From Sepiola atlantica (Eukaryota; Mollusca; Cephalopoda; Sepiida; Sepiolidae): a stretch of DNA of 64,000 nt. The translations under genes and the position numbers were made by a program. The notes beneath the pieces were generated by a model. The model ran no database searches and was not told the DNA's origin. It saw nothing but the letters and a program-made list of their open reading frames with translations. Every line of letters begins with the position of its first letter. The stretch's first letter is position 1. Shown here one piece after another: positions 10,207 through 20,405 of the stretch. The stretch covers positions 43,200,484 to 43,264,483 of the forward strand of contig OY744544.1 of NCBI GenBank assembly GCA_963556195.1. The letters are read 5' to 3'.

Positions 10207-10325
10207 CCCACATTCAGTACCTGGTATTCCAAAATGGTCACCCATCTGGTACTGACCAGGCTCAACATAGCTTAACTTTGGTGAACTAACAGGAACAGAT
10301 GTGTCAACGTGATTATAGTCGATGC
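10207..10325 (-). pseudogene. 5S rRNA-derived sequence, full length
   Basis: On the minus strand the sequence can be followed along a whole 5S rRNA: GCATCGAC, CACGTTGACACATCTG, AAAGTTAAGC (A box), GTTGAGCCTGGTCAGTACCA, GATGGGTGACC and GGAATACCAGGT. The span is 119 bp, the length of an animal 5S rRNA. Scattered substitutions (TTTTGG for CCTGGG in the C-box region) say it is a pseudogene or the head of a 5S-derived SINE. A second, more damaged copy lies at 29780-29882 on the plus strand. No T-run terminator immediately follows. Confidence 0.82.
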
Positions 10326-10429
10326 TTAGGGCTCAACTGTATGACCAGTTGAGCAGCAAGATAAGTCAGACTGCCAAGCACATCAAAATGCCGGTTTATA
10401 ATAAGGCTAGAATGTTCCATTATGCTCAG

Positions 10430-10525
10430 AAGGGAAAGTCCATTCTCTGTGTTCTGATTGGCTGAGATTCATAAATGGCCATTCTAGTGTATAAATGTTC
10501 ATTCATTTGAATAAGTATTCTTCTA
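10430..10525 (+). repeat. Dispersed repeat shared with 26188-26275
   Basis: Both read GGGAAAGTC(C/G)ATTCTCT, TCTGATTGG, then GGACATTCTAGTATATAAAT or close to it. Identity is about 80 percent over 85 bp. Function unknown. Confidence 0.7.
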
Positions 10526-10552
10526 TGAGATGGATGCCAGTTAAGGCCTTTA

Positions 10553-10675
10553 TGCCGGTAAGTGTTAGATTGATTCTATATCTCCCTCCCCCCTCCCCTC
10601 AGTATGCAAAAGCAATGGTCTTTGGGGAAGAATGAGTTCCTTCTGGCCGGTAAGTGTTAGATTGATTCTATAGTG
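10553..10675. repeat. 27-bp direct repeat pair
   Basis: GCCGGTAAGTGTTAGATTGA then TTCTATA occurs at about 10554 and again at about 10648. A C-rich run lies between. Confidence 0.75.
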
Positions 10676-10769
10676 ATTATGCCATATCACTCCTAAAATC
10701 ATTGTAGACGATACAAAATTATGTCAGCATCTTACGATTTGAAATGTTCAGCTGTGTTGATACGTTTTT

Positions 10770-11760
10770 TTTTCTTTTTTCAAACTTTCCAGTTTCCAGA
10801 GTCATTTTTTTTTCTTATTTCTTTACTTAACTTCATCAATTGAGATGTTATTTTATCTGAATACTAGTGCAGACACTGGTGAAGCATACGCCCCTCCCCA
10901 TCATTTTTTATGGAGGGTGTACACTCGTGAATATATAATTTTGCCATTGTGTTCACCATCATCAACTGTTTCTCAGCATCGTGCAGAATATGATCCATCA
11001 TCATTCAGTACAGCCACAAGAGTGAAGGCAGCTTGGGCGAAATCTGTGAGTAGTTGCCTCTGATAACATCACGTGTTGTCCCTGTCTACATACGGGGTAA
11101 GTTGTATAGCAGTTATGTCAGGAGCGTCATGATATATGGCAGTGGATGCTGGTCCATCACCCAGTCCTCTCTTGCCCATCTGCAGCGCAATGACAGATCC
11201 ATGATCAGATGGATCTGTCATGTGAAATCTGACCAAACTCAACACATCAGGTCAGAGGGTTTGCTAAAAGCACTACATTTGCTCAGCATGGAGATTATCC
11301 TAAGAATAAATCGGTTACGCTGGTATGGTCATGTGGGGCATTCATCCTCCTGGATAAACCGTTGTAGAAGCATGAATGTCCTTAATCGTAGGAAGGTTGG
11401 TCGTTCAAGAAAAATTTGGAAGCAAGTGATTTGACAAGACTGCACAGAGTGGAATTTGGAAACTGCTGACCCACTGACCCATGAGAACTGGAGAGTGAGC
11501 TTGTGTAATATAGGAAAACGTTTGACCCCTGAACAAGGAAAAAGTGACGTTAAATGAACAGAAGAAGAAATGCATTAACTGTCTCATAATCTTGTTTAGA
11601 TGACTGATTTGGAAGTCCAGTAACATGTGTTATCACACCATCTTCTCTGGTTCACCTATCTTTCCACCATTGCTTTTAGATCAGCAATCGATTGGTTTAT
11701 ACTTTTCTATACGTTTTCCGGGTTGACTACAGATCTGAGATAAAAAATCCTGTCACTTAG
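10770..11760 (-). repeat. Dispersed repeat 'F', interrupted by a LINE
   Basis: Segments 10770-11000 and 11572-11760 together match 19640-20060, which is continuous. The shared landmarks are TTGAGATGTTATTTTAT, GCAGAATATGATC-ATCAT, CTTGTTTAGATGACTGATT and TATACGTTTTCCG-GTTGA. Partial members of the same family in the opposite orientation lie at 14450-14870, 33100-33365 and 44655-44860. The gap at 11001-11571 is an RTE-like insertion. Confidence 0.85.
11001..11571 (+). pseudogene. RTE-like LINE, ORF2 C-terminus, inserted in repeat F
   Basis: The frame at 11054-11434 encodes 126 residues without a stop. It contains SYVRSVMIYGSGCW, MIRWICHV, LRINRLRWYGHVGH and GRSRKIWKQV, the conserved end of RTE-type ORF2 downstream of the reverse transcriptase. 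The catalytic domain is missing, so the copy is 5'-truncated. The frame stops at TGA right after KQVI, then continues as broken coding sequence to 11571, ending in a GAAGAAGAA tail. It is not active. Comparison with the 19.87-kb member of repeat F gives the approximate empty site. Confidence 0.85.
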
Positions 11761-11769
11761 GCATGTTAA

Positions 11770-12590
11770 AAAAGTATGTTTCTCATTGTTCAATTTTAGA
11801 TCATACTTTAGAGTTAAATGTGACTTGTTTGGCCAAACACAACCCAGTCTAACTTTAGCTCTCAGCATCTTGTGATCTGAAATGTTGGCTGTTGAGCTAT
11901 CTAATAAATGTAATTTGTTGTGGGTTTATGTGTCAAAATAAAATAATTTTAGCATCCTCAGACTGGACTGATACATGGACAACGTACACCTATCAGAAAC
12001 ATTTTCTACATATGCTCATCCTAATGTAATTGTTGGAAATAGAAACCAGTTAATAACAGAAGCATTGTTAAAACAGAAGAAAACACTAATGTTAGATGAG
12101 CGGTTTCATGCGCTTTCTGTGAACAGCTGCACAATGACGTAAACAGTCTAGCTAACCTTAAATCACCCTTTGGATTACTTTCAAGCGAGATATTGTTTCA
12201 AGCTTCCATCAACACTTTATAAGAATTTATTTTTGTATGGTGAATGGAGAAAAGGGTCCATTAGCATAGTCAGGCAGTCTTTTAGTGTTAGTAATCACAA
12301 ACAATGTGCTCTTTTCCAACTTGTCCTGAACAATCATGAAAGAGTAAGGCTAATAAAAGCATCATGGACATCATTAAGAATTTTGGATCTTGCAATATCA
12401 GGCTCGTTAACAAAATCAACCCAGGTGATACTGATTGGATTCCACCTAGTGACACAATAGCTAGCTATAAAAACGTGCAACAACACATAGGAAAAAAATA
12501 TTTTCAAGTGGTTGACAAAAGTTGACATTTTTTGAAAACTCGTCCAATCATATGCAGGCAAGATATGATCCCCTCCATAAAATATGCTAG
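11770..12590. other. Unassigned stretch
   Basis: Two small overlapping frames on opposite strands (12170-12460 and 12334-12561) are not recognised and have no shared copy in the window. Nothing else was seen. Confidence 0.3.
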
Positions 12591-12594
12591 ATAC

Positions 12595-12895
12595 TTACCT
12601 GGCACAGCTTGAGTACCAGTTAAGGATACATCCTCGACAATCAGTCCGATACTGGCTTTGTTGCTGTCGGGCTAATGTATGCTTCTGTTCAGTCCTAGGA
12701 GGTCCACCTTCCCATGCTTTACCCTCTCTTTTTATTTTATTGCTAATAGTCTGAGGTGCTCCTACCGGGAAATGCCAACAGGGATGCTCAGGCATTTTTG
12801 TAGGTCAGAGTACACTTCACCTAGTGTGCTGGCCTTTCAAAACCTGACCTAATGTATAACCTTCTGCAGAGGAGATAAATAAATATAACAGGGTT
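12595..12895 (+). mobile_element. SINE-like dispersed repeat 'S', copy 1
   Basis: This aligns with 19095-19395 and partly with 23440-23625. Shared landmarks are TAGGAGGTC, GTCTGAGG-GC, CCTACCGGG, AATGCC and a 3' end close to AACTCCTGGAGAGGAGTAAA then TAAATA. The regular 3' end and ~300-bp size suggest a SINE, but no clear tRNA or 5S head was found, so it may be a LINE or other tail. Confidence 0.6.
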
Positions 12896-12899
12896 AGAA

Positions 12900-13110
12900 C
12901 CAAAGTTGCAGAGTCAGAGGGAGTTGGAGGTTTTGGAAAGAGTCGGATTCATAAGAATGCTAGGATTCAGAGTCGGATTTCTTAATCTCTGAAGAATAAA
13001 CAGACAGTCTGAATATTGGAAGGAGAAAGAATCGGAGGTGAAATTTTTGGAATCCTAGGAGTCAGAGTCAAACTTTATACCTTCTGACTCTGTAATAGAA
13101 ACTCCTGGAA
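12900..13110. repeat. Degenerate AGTCGGA-rich simple repeat
   Basis: Frequent GAGTCRGA/GAGTC motifs spaced irregularly suggest a decayed minisatellite. Its complement, TCTGACTC, appears at the right end. Confidence 0.45.
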
Positions 13111-13282
13111 ATGACTTTCATTTGTAAAGATGGCAGAATTGCAATGCGTCTCCCTTGCAGTTGTTCATAGACATGATGACTATCAGAAAAAGATAGCATT
13201 CCTGTTCCAGAAATAGTTAATTTATTACTTTTTGTATCTGTGTGAATCTATCTATATCGGATGCATCTCGCTCCTCTGTAAC

Positions 13283-13745
13283 TAGGAGTGGGACGTAATG
13301 GGTGAAAATTTCAGATTCATGCGAGTAGTATTTTTTTGTGTTCATTTATACATAAATAACACTAAACAATCAAACATTTTGAAAATTTTGCAAAATTCAG
13401 AAGGTGCAGGCCAAAAATAGCCGTTAGGGCTCCACGGGACTCAAAATCCATCATTTTTCGGTGAAAAAGTGGTTTCATGCGACATTGCAGGTCCTAAAAC
13501 ATCCTCAAAAGCTATGAATGGATATAGATGGTTAAATCTGATATAGTACTTTAATTTAGGACCATTTTCAGGCTGTGAAAGGGTTTTCATGAATGTAAAA
13601 TAGCTAAAAACTATTGGCCTGCACCTTCTGAATTTTGCAAAATTTTCAAAATGTTTGATTGTTTAGTGTTATTTATGTATAAATGAACACAAAAAAATAC
13701 TACTCGCATGAATCTGAAATTTTCACCCATTACGTCCCACCCCTA
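13283..13745 (+). mobile_element. 463-bp MITE with long TIRs and exact TSD, copy 1
   Basis: Arms of about 130 bp begin TAGGAGTGGGACGTAATGGG and are inverted at the right end, which finishes CGTCCCACCCCTA. The 7-bp sequence CTGTAAC flanks it exactly on both sides (13276-13282 and 13746-13752). The interior has no coding frame. The TAGGGGTGGG-type terminus resembles hAT-type ends, although hAT usually makes 8-bp duplications, so the superfamily is left open. A near-identical copy in reverse orientation is at 56552-57015. Confidence 0.92.
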
Positions 13746-14029
13746 CTGTAACTAAAATTGATGTATCAGTAAAGTACAAAATATAAAATATGTTACGTTA
13801 AAATCCGAACTTTTTAAGGTCCATTCGTTTGATTAAAGAAGTCAGGTATACTGGATCTAAGCCAGGCAACAGTGTCCCTTTGGATGTATAGCTCTTTGCT
13901 TCATCTTAATGCACAAAGGTCACTCAAAGCACAAAGGTCACTCAAGGCACAGCATTAATGAGTTTGCCAGGTGAATGGTGAGACAACACCATAAGGATTG
14001 GTAACAATGGTTGAAACTGGGTAGAATTT

Positions 14030-14310
14030 GATTATTTAAGGACGGCTCAACAAGAATTCATTAACATTGAACTTGAAAACGACCATATTATAGTCAGCTG
14101 GGATGCAACTCCGTGATATCGTGTTCCACAGACAAGTAGTTTTTGGAAATAAACTTTGCTCATGGAAGTTCCGTTTAGTTTTAGGTACACAGAGGAGAAA
14201 GAAAAATTATTTACAGTGGTTGTAAATAGACGAGTTTTTGTTGTAAATGTTTTACAGAGATGAGCCATAGATTGGAACTCAGTCGAGCACCTTGTCGCCA
14301 TGTCCATTTA
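14030..14310 (-). pseudogene. LINE ORF2 C-terminal remnant
   Basis: On the minus strand this matches 57870-58290: TTTACA(G/A)A, AAACTCG, GTGGAACA...AT, then TTCAAGTTCAATGTTAATGA. The related plus-strand copy at 20135 reads FPSLWNTLLRDC and VLFKSNVNKYI, the standard C-terminus of CR1/jockey-like ORF2. The frame here holds 86 codons in the wrong register for most of that motif, so it is a shadow of a dead element. Confidence 0.65.
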
Positions 14311-14449
14311 AAATACATTAGTGTATGCTAAAATGTAAGTCGATAAGATAATGGTGACCTAAATCTAAACTTCCCGTTTTTGCGGGTCAACCTGTGGTTT
14401 TAAATCAGATGCCAATCAACATTTATTAAAATAAAAATCTTAAATAATT

Positions 14450-14870
14450 TAAAACGAGTGTACACCCTCCGTCAAGAATGAAGGAAGAAGAATTATGTTT
14501 CACTAGTGTTCGCACTAATATATAAAATAACGTCTCAGTCAGTGAAGTTAAAAAAAAGAAATATGAAAGAAACAAAATGTCTCAAACTGGAAAGTTAAAA
14601 AAAAAAAAGCAAAATCTTATCAATTGGTATAGAAAGAAGAAAAGAAAAAAGAAAGATGTCTCATTATGGAAATAGAGTAAAAGATTTCTTTCGAATTCAT
14701 ATTAGACGGTAGGGGTTGTCAGACTTGCTATTATTTTTCTTTCCACCTAAACACTTGAAATGGTTTCGTCCAGCAGTTGTTTGTTTTACTGGCTAAATTT
14801 TATGTGACACGACAGATATATTTATTTATATACAAATAAACACAAATTGGCCTTTATTATAGATTGAAGG
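14450..14870 (+). repeat. Dispersed repeat 'F', copy 2 (reverse of 10770)
   Basis: It contains ACACCCTCCGTCAAGAATG, TATATAAAATAACGTCTC, TTATGGAAATAGAGT and the TCTGACTTGCTAT-like block shared with 33100-33365 and 44655-44860. Non-coding. Confidence 0.8.
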
Positions 14871-14959
14871 ATATTAAGAACTTGAAACAAAGCTTTAAAA
14901 GTGTTTGTCTAAAAAAAATATCATTTTGATCACATAATTTAATATGTCAGAATGTTCTT

Positions 14960-15975
14960 GACCTTCTTTCGTCATAAACCGAAAGGTTAGTATTTTTATT
15001 AGCTGATCTGCCATTTTTTATTTTATTAGGTCGTGAGGAGGGGCCAAGAATTAAAGGTCTACATGTTAAGTTAAAGACTTGGAGGAATGCTATGGAAAGT
15101 GCAGGTCTGAGAGTAAATGTTACCAAGACCAAAGTTATAATCAGCAGTTGTAGTGTTTGAAAAGCCTTTAGAAAAAGTTCCCATGCTCAGTTTATCGAAA
15201 GGGAGTTTTGAGCAACTAAACTTTTGGTGGTACTTGTAAGCATTGCGTACAGAAGTGTAGTGGAATTATAGGTAGATTGAGAGATGATAACCAGTTTGTT
15301 TGCAAGAAATGTAAAACAATTGATGAATGAGAACTTAGAATGGTAAGGCCATTGAGGTCATCCAGAAGTTTTGTTACCTTGGTGATACCATTGGAGCACA
15401 GGATGGAGCAGGTGCTAGTGCAATTGTAGAAGTTAGAAGTGGATGGAATAAATGCATGGAACCTCTTACATTACTAATTAGCAGTGTTACCACTGTCAAC
15501 CAAAAGAAGAGTCTATCAAACATGTGTACGAAGTGTAATGATGTATGGAAGTGAAACTTGGCCAATGAGGATTGAGGATATGTGTTGCATGGAGAGAAAT
15601 TATATGAGAATGATACAATTGATGTATAATGCAAGTCTTAAAGACATGCTTAGATCTGATGAGCTCAGAGGAAGATTAAAAATGAACAGTTTATGGAGAT
15701 GTATGCAGAACAGAAGACTTTGTTGGTTTGGTCATATTGAAAGAATGGACGAGAGTTCTTGGGTTAGTACGTGTAGAACAGTTAAGGTAGCAGGATCAGT
15801 TGGCAGGGGAACACCAAGGAAATCATGGAAGGAAGTGATAAGGACGGATTTCAGAGAAAGAGGAATTAATAAAGACCTGGCCAGAGATAAATTAGTTCAG
15901 AAGTCAATTTCTAAAAGCCGTCCAACACATGCCAACATGTAAAACAGATATCAAACTGAATATGATGAATGATGA
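14960..15975 (+). pseudogene. RTE-like LINE, RT end to 3' tail
   Basis: The best-kept RTE-like copy in the window. Near 15050-15140 the reading 'WRNAMESAGLRVNVTKTKV' is the end of the reverse transcriptase. After frameshifts, 15484-15942 is open for 152 codons and encodes YQTCVRSVMMYGSETWPM, LRMNSLWRCMQNRRLCWFGH-type residues, GTPRKSWKEV and RDKLVQKSISKSRPTHANM. The stop is followed by the 3' end CATGTAAAACAGATATCAAA and a short TGA-rich tail. It lacks endonuclease and catalytic RT, so it is not autonomous. It matches 7790-8055 and the 3' ends at 4962 (minus) and 61895. Confidence 0.87.
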
Positions 15976-16118
15976 TAGTATAAATCATATTAAAATAAAT
16001 GTATGAGGGTAATATTACATAAGAAATAAAAGTAAAAGTGACCACTAGAGCTTAATAAGGTGATTATAAATGTGGATGTACATTATTGGACAAAAACAAA
16101 GTAAAATGTTGTTTTTTT

Positions 16119-16191
16119 TGTACAGTGGAGGTTCGAATTCATAATCTCTGTCGATACAAGTATTGATTTTACCGCTAAGCTACGAAACTGA
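16119..16191 (-). pseudogene. tRNA-like sequence
   Basis: Reverse complemented, a near-consensus A box TAGCTTAGCGGT and a B-box-like ATTCGAACC lie about 34 nt apart within 72 nt, as in a tRNA gene. Stem pairing is poor, so it is a tRNA pseudogene or the head of a tRNA-derived SINE. An intact T-run lies on the plus side (16112-16119). Confidence 0.45.
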
Positions 16192-16640
16192 CATTTATAT
16201 TATTCAAATTTAAGTATGAATAGCAAATCCGGGTTACAGTGTGACTAACCTAATTAAAGTAATCGTTGAAACTGATTCTCTATTTCTATTTGTTTGTGTT
16301 TCTCACTAAACTAAAATCACAAGTATTACACATGTACAGAACATTTTAAATAGTTTATGTGTTATTGTAAAACAAATAGGATGCCATTTTGCAGTGGACA
16401 AATTTAAAGATATTATCCAATCAGTGATTGAGTGTAAGACCGGTGCAAATGAATTTTCTGTGGCAGTGACGATGAGTAGAATCACAATAGATGCCAGACC
16501 GGGGGTGAAAATACTGCCACTTTACTCTGAAAATGTGTAAGCAAAGAGAAACATTTGAGCAGAACTAAATAGTAAAATCAAAGAAAGTGAGCAAAACTAA
16601 AATTTTGTTTTCTAACAACTGACAAATATGAAATCAAGGA
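16192..16640. other. Unassigned stretch, possible decayed coding sequence
   Basis: A plus-strand reading at about 16385-16535 (VDKFKDIIQSVIECKTGANE and on) is open for some 50 codons with protein-like composition but is not recognised. It may be the upstream part of the LINE fragment that follows. Confidence 0.3.
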
Positions 16641-17015
16641 GAAGCTTCCTCAGCCATGTCCAGTCTCTAACAACATCTCAGGAAGAGACTAGACTGCAGC
16701 TGTGGACCAGAGAGCTACAGAATGCCACCACCACTCTCTCCTATTGACATGGGAATCCTCCCTTCTGAAGCCCTCTCTCCTGGATCAGAAACACCCTGGG
16801 TCCGTTTCTTGAGAACAAGAATGAGACGATCAAATGCTGCGATGATCAAACGCAGTTATAAAACCCACACAACCATCTGTGAATGTGGAGAGGAGAACCA
16901 TATGATGCAGCACTTTCCTGTCGGCCTTCTACTAACCATCCCGTGCAGCTTGAAAGATCTTGCAGAGTTTAATAATAATGCAAAAGACCGTGTATAGAAG
17001 TCAGAAACTGTTGTA
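16640..17015 (+). pseudogene. LINE ORF2 C-terminal fragment (ECG...H type)
   Basis: The 91-codon frame at 16722-16997 reads WVRFLRTRMRRSNAAM, then TTICECGEENHMMQHF, LLTIPCSLKDLAEF and NNNAKDRV. This is a conserved end of animal LINE ORF2 proteins (W..LNRLRTG, CECG..E.QTM.H, DL...N). The usual C after the H (TMEHLL.CP) is replaced by VG, so the finger-like motif is damaged. Just upstream, SFLSHVQSLTTSQ-like codons continue the homology. The minus-strand piece at 36000-36240 is the same region. Confidence 0.7.
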
Positions 17016-17081
17016 TAATGGCATGTTTCAAAAATACATAAAGAAGACGAATATGTAGCGAAAATCACTAACTTTATAGTA

Positions 17082-17918
17082 AAATCAAGGGAGGCGCGAG
17101 AGCGCTCTATCCCTTAATAGACTTCAAGAATGGCCTATGCTGGAAATCTCATTTCTTTGATCAATCATAACTCAAAAACCAATGAACCAAATTAGTTAAA
17201 ACTTTGCACAAAATTTTTATTTGATAGGTTCTATAAATGTGTAGCATTTCAGCATCATTAGTCAAGGCAACCCAGAGATCCAGAAAGTTCAATCATGAAA
17301 TCATGTTATCTGTGTGTACGTATGTACGTACGTATGTGCCACCCTGTATATCATTAACTATTTGATGGATTCAACTGATTTTTGGCAGAGATAGAGGTTC
17401 TAGGGTCTAGTTGATGGCATTTTAATTTCAGTTTACCATATACCTTAGTTTTCCAGAAAATTCCAAAAAACCTTATGAGAAGGTATTGTATTGAGGCATA
17501 GCCTTTACAAAAGTAGTGACATTCCATGAAAAATGCCAGTATACTGAAATCATATGCCCTTAATAAGGTTAAGATGAAAATTCATATACACTAAATGTAC
17601 AAAAGCAAGGAAATTCCAAAATTTTTACACTTTTATTGTCATTAAGGGTATGACTACATATCAACCAAGCCATTTCATTATCACATCACTACAGTAGAAA
17701 TCTCTATGCATGAGTGGATTAAGTGTGTGAGGTGCGCTGAAGAAAAATTCCTACCAGTAAAATACATAGCCCTGTTGTGCTCGCATACCCTTAATGACAA
17801 TAAAAGTGTAAAAATTTGGGAATTTCCTTGCTTTTGTACATTTAGTGTATATGAATTTTCATCTTAACCCTATTAAGGGCATATGATTTCAGTATACTGG
17901 CATTTTTCATGGAATATT
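17082..17918 (+). mobile_element. 837-bp composite repeat 'C', copy 1
   Basis: Nearly identical to 51245-52078. The first 440 bp start AAATCAAGGGAGGCGCGAGA and carry CATAACTCAAAAACCAAT and GTACGTACGTA. The last 398 bp (17521-17918) form a foldback with arms of about 135 bp, ATTCCATGAAAAATGCCAGT being inverted at the right end. Both copies end exactly at the foldback's right arm, so the two parts moved together. No reading frame is conserved. No flanking duplication is obvious. Confidence 0.88.
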
Positions 17919-17929
17919 TGTAGATTTTA

Positions 17930-18365
17930 TGTAAAAAAATATGCTACTCAGTATTTGCATGAGACTACGAATGTATTTAAATATTGTTTTTATTAGGAAA
18001 AAAACATTAAAAATTACGTTTTTAACCAAAAATAATTCACTTAGAACTAATGCTGAATACCCTTCATGTCTTTTTTTCGGATTATCAAAAAAAAATAAAA
18101 TAAATAAAAATGGTTACCAAGTTAAAAAAATATATTTATGTAATGTTGTTTTATGTTATGTAAATTTCTTTATATTTATAAAACATGTATCCAGCAAAAA
18201 AAAATCCTTTAGACTTACGTGAAATTTGAACTCTGTATCAACATCCTAAAAAGTACTGCCTTAGTAATGTGTACTCGGCCTATTCCTTTTTTTTGTCAAT
18301 CGATCATGTTTTTTATTTGCGTACGAACAGACAAAATCACAAAAGACCATAACTTAGTATATATA
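17930..18365. other. AT-rich stretch without recognised content
   Basis: Frames at 17941-18222 and 18219-18413 are rich in Asn, Lys, Ile and Phe, as expected by chance in AT-rich DNA. Confidence 0.35.
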
Positions 18366-18800
18366 TTAGACACCCACATATTCATGAACTATAATATTAA
18401 AGCAGGTAGATGAAAATACGTGGTTTATAAAGCAATCTTTTATTAGATAAAATAGAGCCTAGAGTTATTGAGTTACATCATTAGTTTTTCTTTAGTCGAA
18501 CCAGATATTTCCTGTTTAGATCAGAAAGAAAAGAAGAAAGGGGAAAAGGGGAAGCAGAGGACAGACAAAGATCAAACGCTCATCCTTGCTGATCTCTAAA
18601 AAGTAAACAAAATGATCCATATGTGATGACTTCCTTAATAAGTTGCAGGTAAGTGGGGGGGGCAGTATTAAAAACATAGTTAAGTAAGAATTCTAAAGAT
18701 ATACATTTGCGCAGAGTCAAAACCTTACTTGACCTTTGTCTAACCTCCTGGAGATGTAAATACTTACACTTTTAAACATGGATCATATGTTGAGCAAAAA
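18366..18800 (+). repeat. Dispersed repeat 'A', copy 2
   Basis: Matches 9642-10015. It contains an extra 63 bp at 18706-18768, GCAGAGTCAAAACC through CTCCTGGAGATGTAAATAC, which is the 3' end of the SINE-like family S. TACA flanks this insert on both sides. Confidence 0.88.
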
Positions 18801-19094
18801 CTCCGAAAATAGAGTTATTGTATACAATCGTTTACAATAGGTATCGTATTAGGTTAAGGAAAGCGTTTGTGCACCGTGTTAAAATAAATGATTCATTATG
18901 CAAATATTTATTCAAAAACAACAACTATTCTTCAAAATAAAACCATCATTGTCCATGATTTTCTGCCGATGACCTGCAAACTTTCTCATTTTGTCAAAGT
19001 ACCAATCCTTCGGCTTTGAATCAAAAACTTACTGAACAGGCTTTTTTCAACTTCATCAATACACTTAAATTGGTCTTTTGGCTAAGATCAAAGT

Positions 19095-19395
19095 GTAGTA
19101 TCTGTTCCGATGGATACTGCACGCCTGTCCTGTGCAGTTCTAGGAGGTCAACCCTCCCAGGCTTTGCCTCCCCTCTTTGGGGAGGAGTAAGTTTATTGCT
19201 TACTGTCTGAGGCGCCCCTACCGGGGAATGCCGACGGGGCTGCCCAGGCAATTTTTAAATGGCCAGAGTGCTCACCTCTCGAGCGCTGGCTTTTCAAACC
19301 CCACTTTCTCGACCCGATCTTGGGTCACATCTTACTTGTGGGAGTAAGATAAAACTGGCCTTGTGCCTAACTCCTGGAGAGGAGTAAATAAAATA
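19095..19395 (+). mobile_element. SINE-like dispersed repeat 'S', copy 2
   Basis: The best-preserved member: TATCTGTTCCGATGGATACT, TAGGAGGTCAACCCTCCCAG, CCTACCGGGGAATGCCGACG and the 3' end CCTTGTGCCTAACTCCTGGA then GAGGAGTAAATAAA. Small antisense frames here are by-products. Confidence 0.65.
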
Positions 19396-19639
19396 GACTT
19401 AAATTGGCGAACCTTCATAAAGTTCTGCATTGATCAGAATGGATCATAGTTGAATGGAGAAAAGCACGGACTACGACAGACTGAATACAGCAGAACTTTT
19501 AAACTGTCAAATTTGTCAATCTTGTTTATTGTACATAAATAAATATAAATCCGTTCAATCACACAAAAATTAGTGAGTAAAAATAACTGCCAGAATAAAC
19601 CATTTCAAATGTTTTAAGTAAGACAGAAAGCAAATAGCA

Positions 19640-20060
19640 AGTCAGACACCCACCTCTGTCGTCTAAAATGAATTCAGAAAGAAATCCTTCACTATTTCCA
19701 TAATGAAACTGTTTTTTTTTTCTGTTTTAAACTTTCCAGTTTGAGACGTTTTCTTTCTTATTTCTTGATTCACCGATTGAGACGTTATTTTATATATTAG
19801 TGCGAACACTGGCGAAGCATATTTTTTTGCAGTCACTTTTGAGTGAATATACCATTTTCTCGGCATCCTGCAGAATATGATCTATCATGTATTAACTCTC
19901 ACTACCTTGTTTAGATGACTGATTCGGAACCCCAGGAACATACGTTATCACGCCATCTTTTCTGGTTTACCTATTTTCTTCACCCTTCCACCATTCCTTC
20001 TTGATCCGCAATCAACTAGTTCATGCTTTCGTATACGTTTTCCGAGTTGATTACAGATCT
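19640..20060 (-). repeat. Dispersed repeat 'F', uninterrupted copy
   Basis: Continuous where the 10.8-kb copy is split by a LINE. It reads AATATGATCTATCATGTATT across the junction. Landmarks are AAACTTTCCAGTTTGAGACG and CGTATACGTTTTCCGAGTTG. Confidence 0.85.
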
Positions 20061-20134
20061 TCAATCTGGTTGATTGTCTTCATTATTTTAACACGGCACA
20101 CAAACTTTTAACTTAACCTAGTATTTTAGTATTA

Positions 20135-20405
20135 AATAATCCAAAACGATTTCCAATAACTTCCCATCTGTGGAACACATTACTACGCGACTGCTCCCCT
20201 GCAGACTACAACATGGTCCTCTTCAAATCCAATGTCAACAAATACATAAACCGTCCCAATAAGTCATCAAATTTTGTTCATTCTATTCATCATTTTAAAT
20301 ACTTGTATAATATTCTTCATCATTAAACCGACAATCCATTCATCTCATTAAATCCTATCCTGGAGTTGCTTTTGGCCTTGATAAGTGGTGACTTATTAGT
20401 AAAAC
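20135..20405 (+). pseudogene. CR1/jockey-like LINE 3' end
   Basis: One frame reads FPSLWNTLLRDCSPADYN then VLFKSNVNKYINRPNKS and a stop near 20330, the C-terminal end of LINE ORF2. The following 3' UTR, GAGTTGCTTTTGGCCTTGAT then AAGTGGTGA, is shared with 34125 (minus), 41620 and 57880 (minus). Only the last 270 bp are present. Confidence 0.8.

Noticed and set aside
17941..18413. Two successive frames of 93 and 64 codons
   Set aside because: AT-rich chance composition; the second runs into dispersed repeat A.
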